The notes beneath the pieces were generated by a model. That model searched no databases and was not told the origin of the DNA. It saw nothing but the letters and a program-made list of their open reading frames with translations. Both the position numbers and the translations under genes were made by a program. 60,000 nucleotides of DNA from Hydractinia symbiolongicarpus (taxonomy: Eukaryota; Cnidaria; Hydrozoa; Anthoathecata; Hydractiniidae), in NCBI RefSeq assembly GCF_029227915.1, contig NC_079884.1, positions 1,242,001 through 1,302,000 of the forward strand. The letters are read 5' to 3'. The number at the start of each line of letters is the position of its first letter. Within the stretch, counting starts at the first letter, position 1. This document shows, in pieces, positions 47,101-55,800 of this stretch.

Positions 47101-48356
47101 GTCTTTTCATGGCGTCTCAGGCTGCTTTTTGATTTAAAATGTTTGTGGCATATCACACATTCTAATGAATCAGATTTAATGGCATGTACAGCCAGTACAT
47201 GGTCTTGTAATTTAGCTTTATTTTGAAAAGTCTGATTGCAAAACCCACACACTTTCTGCTGATTCTTTTTCTCGAGATGAAACATTTTCATGTGCTTTAT
47301 TAAACAGTCTTCTGTGGGAACCCGAAGCTTACAGTAGCCACAATGTAAGGCATTTGTTTTTTCTGGTAAAGTTTTTTTCACTTTTGAAGGTATCACCATT
47401 TCAGACTGGCTTTGTACAACAATATCTAGGAGCTGTTTAAGTGTATCTTGTTGAATAATAACACTTTTTGAACTGTTTTGTTTTAAAGATGTTGCATTAT
47501 ACTTTTGATGCGTTTGGTTCACTGATATTGCATTCCCTTTCTTCGTTTGAAGTTTGATATCATTGTTTTTGTCCAGCTTTTCAACTTCATCTAATATAAT
47601 TTCTTCGTTAACAACAATAACATTGTCAAATCTTGATAATTCTGATATCTGATCGTTTTGTAGATGTACAATCCCAACTTGGTCATTATCAACGACAAGA
47701 TTTCCACCTTCACTCAAATTTTCTACAGCATTGGAGTTACAACTCTGTTCAAGATCGGGTTGAAAGCTTTTTATGTAATCTTGAAGTGAATTTAAATTCT
47801 GTGCATTTTGGGGCGGCTGAGGTGCCTGTGTGCTGTTTATTTCATGAGTGTCATGAATTGTTTCTGTAAATGGTGAAAAATGTTCCATATTGTCAGGGAT
47901 CTTGGTTTGTTCAATTTGTAGCATCTTATTTAGTATGTCATCAAGCACAGTATCTTCAGCAATTTTTTCATTCCCAGGAAGAGTTGAGCAACTTTGGCCC
48001 TGTTCGTCAATCTGATGAAGAACATTTTTTATCTCTTGAAGGCTTAATGTAGAATATGTTGGGACTTCATTTACTGCAGAATTACTGTTGTTTACAGAAT
48101 TTGCAATATTAAAATCTACTACAGGTGGTGCCTCACAAAGTTTAACATGATTTATACCTTCACTTTGGCTTGTATATACCTGGGTTATATTTTCTTTAAA
48201 TGGAAATTTATCATCATCTGTATACACTGAGTTAATATATACAGGTGAACCCAAATTGACATCATTAATCACTGATGCTTCAATTGCAGTTTCATTTACT
48301 CCCTCACCTGTGGTAATACTTTGTAATACATCTTCTGGGAAACAATCTGATGCCAT
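34368..48356 (-). CDS. Nine-finger C2H2 zinc-finger protein with long exon-repeat tail (about 1,670-1,694 residues)
   Basis: Nineteen coding exons on the minus strand, high to low coordinate, splice without a frame break: 48356-45978, 45899-45830, 42823-42794, 42685-42437, 42361-42236, 42115-42026, 41911-41834, 41744-41628, 41385-41278, 41157-40966, 40881-40789, 38595-38518 (uncertain), 38414-38232, 38147-38055, 37853-37755, 36923-36858, 36221-36072, 35998-35909, 35161-34368. They total 5,085 nt (1,694 residues), or 1,668 without the uncertain exon; both are whole codons. The fingers suggest nucleic-acid binding in the nucleus, and the Lys/Arg-rich stretches look like nuclear localisation signals. 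I do not recognise an orthologue. The tail is polar, Ser/Lys/Asn-rich and probably disordered. A 5' UTR exon boundary (acceptor) is visible at 48380, so transcription starts further right. Confidence 0.8.
35201..35302. repeat. Two-copy 51-bp tandem duplication in last intron of the zinc-finger gene
   Basis: ATTTTCGTATATGCAGACAT, GGTGAATGAGGCCA and TTCGCGGTT repeat at 35201-35251 and 35252-35302 with only a few differences, suggesting recent duplication. The rest of intron 35162-35908 has nothing recognisable. Confidence 0.9.
36072..42823 (-). CDS. Zinc-finger gene tail exons, all phase 1, including a duplicated exon block
   Basis: Every exon from 42823-42794 down to 36221-36072 begins with two bases completing a codon and ends with one base, so each is symmetric and can be skipped or duplicated in frame. 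The 30-bp micro-exon 42794-42823 encodes only GRLLTACQR. Exons 40966-41157 and 40789-40881 match 38232-38414 and 38055-38147. Both copies contain HTPE-type, VNKMESV and EVILNHSE motifs, then SLTSKNDLTRS. Exon 41278-41385 matches 38518-38595 only in its second half (IPETPNK), and that left copy has a weak GTTCAA donor. The encoded tail has no recognised fold. Confidence 0.75.
36924..37754 (-). other. Zinc-finger gene intron with AAT/AAAG-rich low complexity
   Basis: Holds an AATAATAATAAA-type microsatellite (about 37243-37285), an AGAAAAAG-rich run (37330-37385) and a TTTCGCAAAAAATAAACTTTCGC copy of the dispersed GCGAAATT-like repeat near 37065. No exon is seen. Confidence 0.7.
38041..38620 (-). 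repeat. Left copy of the tandem exon-block duplication
   Basis: Aligns by eye with 40780-41390 through exon, intron and exon. The introns share ACATTAACA.TAGAATAGT and AATATTATAAGAAGTATACACCAACCTTCTGATT, showing genomic duplication rather than exon convergence. Coding copies differ by substitutions and a 9-bp length difference (183 versus 192 bp). Confidence 0.9.
39195..40787. repeat. 40-bp minisatellite, about 40 copies, in a zinc-finger gene intron
   Basis: Each unit contains AAGAAATATCAAGCAAGTGT, then TTGCATGCAT and TCACAGCA. The unit holds no TAA, TAG or TGA on the + strand in any frame, and 40 is not a multiple of 3. All three + frames therefore stay open for hundreds of codons and mimic Cys/His/Lys-rich proteins. 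Core units differ almost only at three sites (CAAGTG or CAATTG; GCATGC or GCATGT; AGCAAA or AGCAGA). Edge units (39200-39290 and 40720-40787) are more diverged, with CATGAAATCACAACA or CATGACATCA. The array lies in the intron between duplicated exon blocks, in antisense to the gene. Confidence 0.97.
40780..41390 (-). repeat. Right copy of the tandem exon-block duplication
   Basis: Partner of 38041-38620. Splice sites and phases are intact in all three exons here, including 41278-41385, whose left-hand partner is eroded. This copy therefore probably retains the ancestral structure better. Confidence 0.9.
42824..45829 (-). other. 3-kb intron of the zinc-finger gene hosting an opposite-strand relic
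   Basis: The intron joins exons 45899-45830 and 42823-42794 (KKI plus G, then GRLL). Apart from the P2X7-C-like relic at 43441-44343 I see no gene. A 61-codon open stretch at 45540-45725 (+) has no family support. Confidence 0.65.
43441..44343 (+). pseudogene. Broken relic of a P2X7-C-terminal-like cysteine domain gene
   Basis: On the + strand inside the zinc-finger gene intron, coding-like pieces follow in the order expected of the P2X7 intracellular C-terminal (ballast) domain family, but in shifted frames. First is SALKSFSFEPEMSSEEQ (43441-43647), like the acidic FEP leader. Next is MSLFSESLCCKDNNEIPDDY (43644 on), like the Cys-Cys motif. Then come KKKIEYRRCVLMKKYN (about 44040-44095) and RDVLKDIPSCALWAIRNKYS (about 44190-44260), like the IPSC-V/A-W-IR block near the end. 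Several stops and at least two frameshifts break it. This domain family is widely amplified in cnidarians. Assignment is from motif memory only. No P2X channel part is present. Confidence 0.55.
45978..48356 (-). CDS. Zinc-finger gene, first coding exon with nine C2H2 fingers
   Basis: This 793-residue exon starts MASDCFPEDV. Residues 1-330 are acidic and Gln/Asn-rich, a possible activation or interaction region. C2H2 fingers lie at about 339-360 (CGYC...H..H), 370-391 (CGFC), 400-420 (CVIC, the most canonical, ending HEKTH), 428-449 (CPFC), 460-481 (CLTC), 521-542 (CLKC), 548-571 (CPQC), 583-603 (CMIC) and 692-711 (CLLC). Linkers are mostly non-TGEKP, and spacing widens after finger 5. The exon ends in a lysine-rich run (751-769), followed by the donor GTAAGA at 45977. 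Reading past the donor gives only 14 more codons to a stop, so a short unspliced isoform is formally possible. Confidence 0.9.
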
Positions 48357-48379
48357 TAATTATTATGCTCAACTTTTCA

Positions 48380-48541
48380 CCTAAATTAGAAAATATTTAG
48401 TATACAATCTACCATGTTTTTTTGTTTATTTTATAGCATATAAATAAAAAAATGTTAAAAAAAATTACTTTATAAAACAATTTATTTCTATATTTTAAAT
48501 TCCACAAGAAGGATATAGCAGTGATTACAGTGTTTAAAATA
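48380..48541. promoter_or_regulatory. Probable bidirectional promoter/5' UTR zone
   Basis: Divergent start codons lie at 48356 (minus) and 48542 (+), with a minus-strand 5' UTR acceptor at 48380. No TATA box or GC-rich island stands out. The call rests on gene arrangement only. Confidence 0.3.
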
Positions 48542-49157
48542 ATGGCTGGTCAATGGTCAGTGACTGTCACTTCTCATTGGGAATCATTAGGGAAATTTAT
48601 TCAAAAACCTGCCTATCCTTGGCCTTATAGATATATAATGTTTGCAGGTTTGGAACCCTTGTTGAGCAGCTTTGAGATTCTGCATTTTTATTTCCTAACC
48701 AATAGGTAAACAGACCTGTAGAATGTTTCTACTACATACACATTAATATCACACTTTTGCATGGATGACAGTCCTTTTTCAGTAAAAGTACAATCTTTAG
48801 TGCAAAAAAAATAATGAGTACAATCGTTTAAAAAAAATTTTGGTTTTATAAGTTAAAATGTAAAAAATGCTATATATACAGAATTTTAATAAGAATAAAC
48901 AATTTTTATTTTCAAATAATTTTAGTGGTATTATAAAAGTGGTATTATTTTTTGCTGTTCCAAAATTGGTTAATTACACTTTCAATGAATAATTAGTAGT
49001 TTTAAATTTGTCACATATTAAAGCAATTTTATCATCTAAGTTTGATTGATCTGTTTAGCCTAAAATTGAATTTCGTTCATATCTGTTTATAATTATTATA
49101 TCTTTTATATCTATTATATTTTTTATATCTTTTTGGAATTTCAGATGGCCAATTTAA
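48542..49157 (+). CDS. Probable small two-exon gene, 58-residue protein, unknown
   Basis: Exon 48542-48705 starts MAGQWSVTVTSHWESL in a good start context (AATAATGG) and ends at a GTAAAC donor. Acceptor TTTCAG at 49144 completes an Arg codon and adds WPI before TAA (49155-49157). AATAAA follows at 49210. The peptide has an aromatic stretch (YPWPYRYIMFAGLEPLL) and one moderately hydrophobic segment, so a small membrane or mitochondrial protein is plausible; I do not recognise the family. It is head-to-head with the zinc-finger gene. The 5' UTR acceptor of that gene is at 48380, so the two transcripts probably share or overlap a promoter. Confidence 0.45.
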
Positions 49158-49209
49158 TGGAAGTTTTGTTTTTACTTTTATTTCATAGGTTTGTAACGCA
49201 AAGTCCATC

Positions 49210-49215
49210 AATAAA
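49210..49215 (+). terminator. Polyadenylation signal candidate for the small + strand gene
   Basis: AATAAA lies 53 bp after the stop at 49155-49157. Confidence 0.4.
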
Positions 49216-49358
49216 CAATTAATGCAAATCTAAGCACTTCGTAGGATAATTTTAACAGTGAACTTGATTTTTGGATGATTTGCCAATAACTTGTGCAGCA
49301 TTGTAAGTATATAAGTACCTACTTTAAGTACCAACTTGAGAAATAATTGGACAGAAAT

Positions 49359-50046
49359 TTAATCTTTTTTGTTTATTTCAGAATTCTTCGAAATTTCGGT
49401 ATAAAAATCTTTGCAACTTTTCTCATAGAAACCATTGGGTCCGTCTTCTAGCATTTCACTGAGTTTTTCAGATAATCTTGTCTATCCATGATAATAACAT
49501 ATGAATTTTTATCACAGCTTATAACTATAATACTACTAACCAGTCATACAAATTTTTACATAATAAATTCTTAATTGCAGCAAAGTGAAAAATAAGAAAA
49601 GTGAGAAGTTTGTTTAACTTAAAGAGCAAAAACCATAAAAATGAGAGTGTATAAACAGTTTAAATCAAAAATACTAATATAACACCTACAGGTTTTCCCT
49701 TTTAAAAATCTGTTCTACTTGGCAGCAAATTTTGATAAATTATCATCTCATAAAAGTATCACAAGACATTTGCCTACCAGGAGAATAGTGTATGTGACCA
49801 TGATTTCAAAATTGTCACTCATGCCTTGATATATTTGCACACATAAGACTTATGGTAAAATGAAATATATAATGTAATTAAGTTACACGTCGCTAATTTA
49901 GGTGGCAATAGTAAAATATGCAATAATTTAATAAAAATTTTCAACTTGCATCCTGTTTTAACGACATTGAAATCTTCATCGTACAACACAACGTTTTCGT
50001 CCTCCATTTTATTTTTCTTTCTGCGACGTGGATGGCTGAGGTCCAT
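49359..50046 (-). CDS. Probable small gene, two coding segments, unknown
   Basis: A first segment from ATG at 50044-50046 encodes MDLSHPRRRKKNKMEDENVV and continues LYDEDFNVV. A last segment, 49481-49359, follows the acceptor GGATAG and encodes TRLSEKLSEMLEDGPNGFYE, then KSCKDFYTEI, to a TAA. Both look clearly coding (charged, low A/T bias at third positions), but no strong GT donor joins them. In-frame choices are a weak GTTAAA at 49962 or a missed middle exon. The N-terminus is very basic, then acidic. The gene converges on the 58-residue gene. The two segments could belong to different genes. Confidence 0.4.
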
Positions 50047-51019
50047 TATTTATAGCTACCAACAAAGACTGTCACAGGAGGACGTTTAATCCATAAGTTG
50101 CCAATGTGCGATGCAAAAACCAAATAAAGGTTCATATTTTTCAGGGTAGCCATTATGAATTAATGAAGAAATAAAATGCAGTTAAAAGCAGTCTCCTCTT
50201 CATAAAAAGGGGCTGAGTTTTTCGTAGAATCTTTGTTTTCTAATTTTAAACCTGTTATATATATTCTGTAGTTTTAGGTGAGTTATTGCTAATTTAGCTT
50301 TGCTTAAATTTAGATATACTTTTAGTTCTTGTTTAATCAAAGGTTAATCTGTGACAGTTTCAGCATATAACATACGTTTTCCCCTAATCAAAAGTTGTAT
50401 GCTAAGTGACATTCCGACCAGAGAATATTATTTTGAACAGAGATTTTTTGTGATTTTTTTCTTAGGAGTGTGTGAAAAGCCATTAAAGATTGTCATGTCT
50501 TAACTAGGTTATATATGGCCTCGTTAGTCTACCATGAGTCTCCTAACTAGGTGGCATGACCTAGATGTTTACTTGTGACTGGCTGAGGGTTCTGTTGCGC
50601 GTGTAGTTGCGTATGGGGTAAGTTTCGGAGATGTCCGTAGAATAAATGGGAGCTTTAAAATGTAAAACCGCCTTTGACGCGTAAGGGAATTCACAAGGTA
50701 TATTCCTCAATATTAGGAAGGCTAACTAAAAATATAATATAAACCAACTTGACTACTATTCTTGTCTTTGCACACATTGTGAACACATTTATTTGGCTGC
50801 CATCTTGATTGGATTGAATTACTGGTTGACTCTTTGTATATGCCAGCGAATAACGGTAATGATGGCGGACACACGAAGTAAATAATCCGTAATAATTGAA
50901 AGTAAAAAAATTTATCTGGAAATGCAACGAAGTGACGTAATACGTGAAGAAACACTCCGCAAGATTGTAAGATTGTTTTTCTGATACTTTGTTGCTGATA
51001 TATCATAATTGCTCTCTTC
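50047..51019. other. Intergenic, no gene seen
   Basis: Overlapping minus-strand open stretches at 50691-51006 show no domain. An ATGGCGGAC context at 50862 on the + strand ends quickly. I see no repeat. Confidence 0.6.
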
Positions 51020-52041
51020 TTGAATTATGTACCGAACGAGACCATCAGACAAGAATGAAATGATAAAGAAACTTTTTTTCAATGAAAATGCTAAGATTCA
51101 TGAGTCGCAGTTAATATGAACATCGTTAATAGGACGGAAAAATATTGAAGAGCGTGTCAGGACTAAAAAAGCACCAGAGAGAAGTTGTATTGTTTTTAAT
51201 TCAAAAAGTTTAAAAACGGCGAAAAAAGGAGCGTGATGAAGTCATAATAGCGCTTAATAACGGTGACGATGCAGTTGTACAATTATTTTTACGTTTCAAA
51301 GAAATTTGGGATCATTATACGATTATCCTGAATGCTACGTACGATGAAGTGGTCAAATGGAAACCGAATTTGATTATTTACGTTATTAACGGGTCTGCTT
51401 AAAAAGATTAATTACTTAAAATGCACGAGACTTGTCGACTCTTAGGGCAACGATCCAGCAGCTCATTAAAATCGAAAAAACACTTTAATTTCTTGAATAT
51501 TTGAAAAAAGATTGACAAAATCTCTAGCAAAATTCTTTAGAGATTTGGTGTTTCCGGGAAAAGTAAATGTTGTATTATTGAAGCTTCTCTATTACGTGGA
51601 AGAAACAGGGCATATTGCAAATTAATGATGCTATTCAATGACCTGTTAAATTGATCGATAGCGCTGCATTCAATGAATTAAAGGGCGATGCAATACAAAA
51701 AACTGCCTTGGATGGAGAAGAATACTGGATGAAATCATTTGATTCATACTCTAACAGATCTATGCAAAAGTATGTCAGCCGAGTGTTGCGCTTTCAACAG
51801 GGCGCCCTTTTTATGGTGAGAAAGAGATAGAGTTAACTGGCTATTTTACACTTCTAGAGAATCTTTTCTGTTCCGTTCCGGGGGAAAAAAGAGTTCAACC
51901 TTTTCTTTCCATTCTGTGCGGAAAAATAACCATCAAATCCTTCTCTTGTCTTCGCGTGAAGACGTATAGCAAGGGGAAAGTTTCTTGCCTTTTTCAGAAA
52001 CGACAGGACGAAAATTATAACGACGATGAGCTGAAAGAATA
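51020..52041 (+). pseudogene. Decayed coding-like region, origin unknown
   Basis: Several + strand patches read like protein in changing frames: MYRTRPSDKNEMIKKLFF (about 51027), DDAVVQLFLRFKEIWDHYT (about 51262-51330) continuing ILNATYDEVVKWKPN, GKVNVVLLKLLYYVEETGHI (about 51558), and a 95-codon stop-free but ATG-less frame at 51755-52041 with STGRPFYGEKEIELTGYFT. Stops and frameshifts separate them. This fits an old gene or transposon-borne copy, but no catalytic motif is recognisable. Confidence 0.35.
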
Positions 52042-52826
52042 AGGTGAAACAAAATGTTGAAACTAATGAATTATATTCCTATATCTAGCCAAAATATCAA
52101 ACTTGAATGTTCGCACCTCTGCTGAGATTGTGAACGTGCCCCTCCTCTCAAATCTTAATCTGGCCGCCGAAAAACCTATGACAAGGAGGGGCCCTTTGTC
52201 ACACTCTCTTGAATGAAAAGCTTTATGTGTCCTAAATGGAGTTACCGCCACCATTCTTTTAACCATGCCGGTTTTAGTTTATAAACAAAAGCAAACTCGA
52301 CATTCGTCGCGCATTGACTGTTCACGACCGCTTTCTTATTGCATTTTTTCACTTACTTACATTTGCTCTTTTGGAATTATGGAGCTTGAATTTATCAGAA
52401 ATAATAATAAATTACAAAAAGATAACTTTAATATTTGGCGTCGTTCAATCTCAAAGAAAAAATACCCTAAAAAAGTATTTATATTTACTGATCAAAAGTG
52501 AAATACTCCTAACTTAAGCAGCTGCATCATAGCGTCTGTCAACAAAATTTGAAATCCGTGGAGTGCACTGGCTTCCTTGACCAGTAGGAGAAGCAAAATT
52601 AATCAGTTTTTATTTTGGGTTGTTTTTTCTTTCAAAAAGACAATATTCATGGAATCTGTTTTCTATTTTATTCAATGAACTTTTGCATGTCACAATCACA
52701 TGGTATATAAAGACAGTATCAGTTACTTTTGAGTGGATAAAATATATTAAGGGGAAATCACAGCAATAAGGAAACTGAGTGTTGTTTGCATGGTTTTACT
52801 TTTATTACATTTGTTTATGTGGAGAG
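52042..52826. other. Upstream region of the laminin-N-terminal gene
   Basis: Contains no supported gene. Short open stretches on both strands (52063-52517) look random. The region probably includes the promoter and 5' UTR of the downstream gene; GGTATATAAAG at about 52700 resembles a TATA box about 127 bp before the start codon. Confidence 0.45.
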
Positions 52827-55800
52827 ATGGCTTCATTTAAACTTTTTGGACATCCTTGGTTGCTGATTACTTACATCGTTGTATTATATACTACAATACT
52901 TACGAATGTGGTATCTGCGCAATGTGCTTCAAACATTGCTTGCTTTTCACCACCAATTGATGTTGCAGAGCTTTCTTCAAACAATATAACAGTAAACTCC
53001 ACTTGTGGTTCTCCTGCCGAGGCTTTTTGTGTTAATACAGATTGTAATTTAAATTGTGACGCTACTAATAATGAAACTCACCATCCTGTTAGCTTTTTAG
53101 TAGATCAGTATGACTTGTTAACTTATTGGAAAAGTAAAAATTTTGAGGAACCAGTATATATACAATTTGATTTTGGACATAACTTAATTTTACACCAAAT
53201 AACTTTGACATTTCAGTTTGAACTTCCCAATGGCTTATATGTACAAAGATCTCAGAATTCTGGCAAAACATTTTTAACCTTAGCTTATTATGCCATACGA
53301 TGTGCAGATACTTTTGGTTTACCTGAGGCAAATTTTTATAACAAAACACAGGTCCTTTGTTTTCTGATAAATCCTGGAACTATACAGAAGCAGGTATATA
53401 TTTAAGTTTTAATACTTGTTGCATTTCATATTTCTTTCTTTGTTAGAAGATCTATATAATAATACGCCAGTTCCGTCTGTCTGTCTGTGACTTTTGCAAA
53501 GTGGATTATATTCTTCACTATTTTCTTTGATAAAGTCTGTAAAACATCGCCCGTAAAATTGTTTTGTAAATTACCAAACTTTTAACGTTAATATTAATAA
53601 TATTGACGTCAAAGGAAAGTATATTAAAGTAATGAAGCCATTACAGTGCACCTAAAACTTGAGGCCAAATAACTTGGAAACGAAGTGGTGACGTCAATGT
53701 TTTTCACTGCATGGGTAACTAGGGACTACCTGGGACCAATTTGGGTAAGATTCCTAAAACTGGGTCCCTGAATCCGGTTCGGAATGGACGGGTTGGTGAC
53801 GTCATCAAAAAACCTTCAAACCCTAATATCTCTGCAATTGTTTGTCAAAAGTATATAAGCCCATACATTTTCTTGACCACCGTTTCAAGATCTATACAAT
53901 GAAGGCAACAGGTATACTAATTTCTAAAATAAATTTTTTTGTGCTTTGACTGCTCTTTGCTGACGTCACCAAAAATTTAAAACCCTTATATCTCCTTAAA
54001 CATTCAAGAAAAGCAGATTATTATGTACATTTCTTGATCAGCGTTTCAAGGCAACAAGTATACAAATTAATAAAAATTATTTTACGGTTTTAACGGGCCA
54101 TTGCTGACGTCAGCAAAATTTTTAAACTTCTATAACTCATTAATCGCTCATCAAAAGCACATGATTATACATATTTTTTGATCAGCAGTTTAAGCTCTAC
54201 ATAATACAGGCAACGTGAAAATAAGGTTTTAATTTTTTTGGTGGATGGATTGCTAGCGTCATCAAAATTTAAATAACGCTTCTTATTCATTTCATTTTGC
54301 CGCAGTAGATTTTTCCATGGGCTTTATCGACTAGTAATAATTATTACCATAAATTGTAGGGGTCAGATGGGCGATAATTCACAATCGTGGACAGCCCTCC
54401 CCCCCAAAAAAAAAAAATATATATATATATTTGCTGTGGTATTCTTGTGCATTTCTAGGGATTCTATTCCAATCCAGATTTTTACCAGGCAGACTGCTGC
54501 AGGCTAGAAAAAATGTAATTAAAAAAATTAAACAACACATGGCTTTAGTCGTTCCTAAGCTTCTGTAAACAGTTTATCATTGGCTAAAGTCCATTTACTT
54601 ATTGGTTTATACAAGTGGCCATGAATACTATATCTTGAAAGGTTCATCTCGCAGTAAATAAATATGTTAAGTGGCTAATCAAGAAAATCACAAACACCTA
54701 ATAGTTAGTGGTTTATTTCCACTGGAGGACACTGAAAAAGGGGAAAAAATGGTAAACATGAAAGTGATCTCCATGATCTCCATAGATATATTAGATATTA
54801 GACATGATTAGACAAGTCTTTGTTTTGTTTTGTTAAAAAATCTTGAAGCTTTTTGTTGATGAACAGTTTTTTTGCCAGAAAGAATTGTTATAAGGAGAAA
54901 TGAGATTAATGGCTTTGAAAACTAACAGCATTTTCTTGATGAGTAAATTTTTCAATAAACATTCCCTTTTATTTCCAAGGATGCTCCTTTTAGGAACCAA
55001 AATTTTGAATAAATAAATGTAAAGGCATGAAATTTTTACCACTAAAAGCTTTGTAGCTGTACATCTATGGCTAAGTGACTATTTTTACAGACCAACCATT
55101 TTTGCCGCCTTTTTTCACCGTTACTTTCTTTAGTAGAAAAAATTTGAAAAATTTTGATACTTTCCTCTGACCAAACTATTTGTCTTCGGGAAGTCAAAAA
55201 ATGACAGTCTTGACTATATTTTTAAAATCTAATCTCTTTTACCAACTTGTGACTGACATCCAAAAAGCATTAAGCTAACTGTCAATCTTGCTTTGAGTGG
55301 TAAACCTTTGATGCTACAATATTTTGCATCATGAAACACCAATTTTGTAGGTAGTAGAAAGTATTTTAATGTTGTCCACACCTTTTGTGACATAAAAGAT
55401 GATACACAATCCATTTTGGCAAGTTCGGTTTATCATATACTAGTCGATAAAGCCTGTGGAAAAAAAACACTTGTGCAGATTAAAAACGAAAAAGAAGAGT
55501 CATTTGAATTTTAATGATGTCAGCAACTCATCCATAAAAAAAAATTCAGAACCATGTTTTCACGTTACCCCTATTGTGTGGACCTTAAAATGGTGACCAA
55601 GAAAATGTATATTGTATATGATCATGCGCTTTTGATGAGCGGTTGAGATATAAGGGTTTGAAAATTTTGCTGACGTCAGCAAAGACCCAAAAAAAATTTT
55701 TTAAAGAATTTTGTATATCTAATACCTTTACGTATAGATCTTGAAACGTTGACTAAGAAAATGTATAGGATCATGTACCTTTGACAAACGGTTGCAGAGA

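Noticed and set aside
50691-51006. Two overlapping minus-strand frames
   Set aside because: No domain, no splice partners, no codon bias visible.
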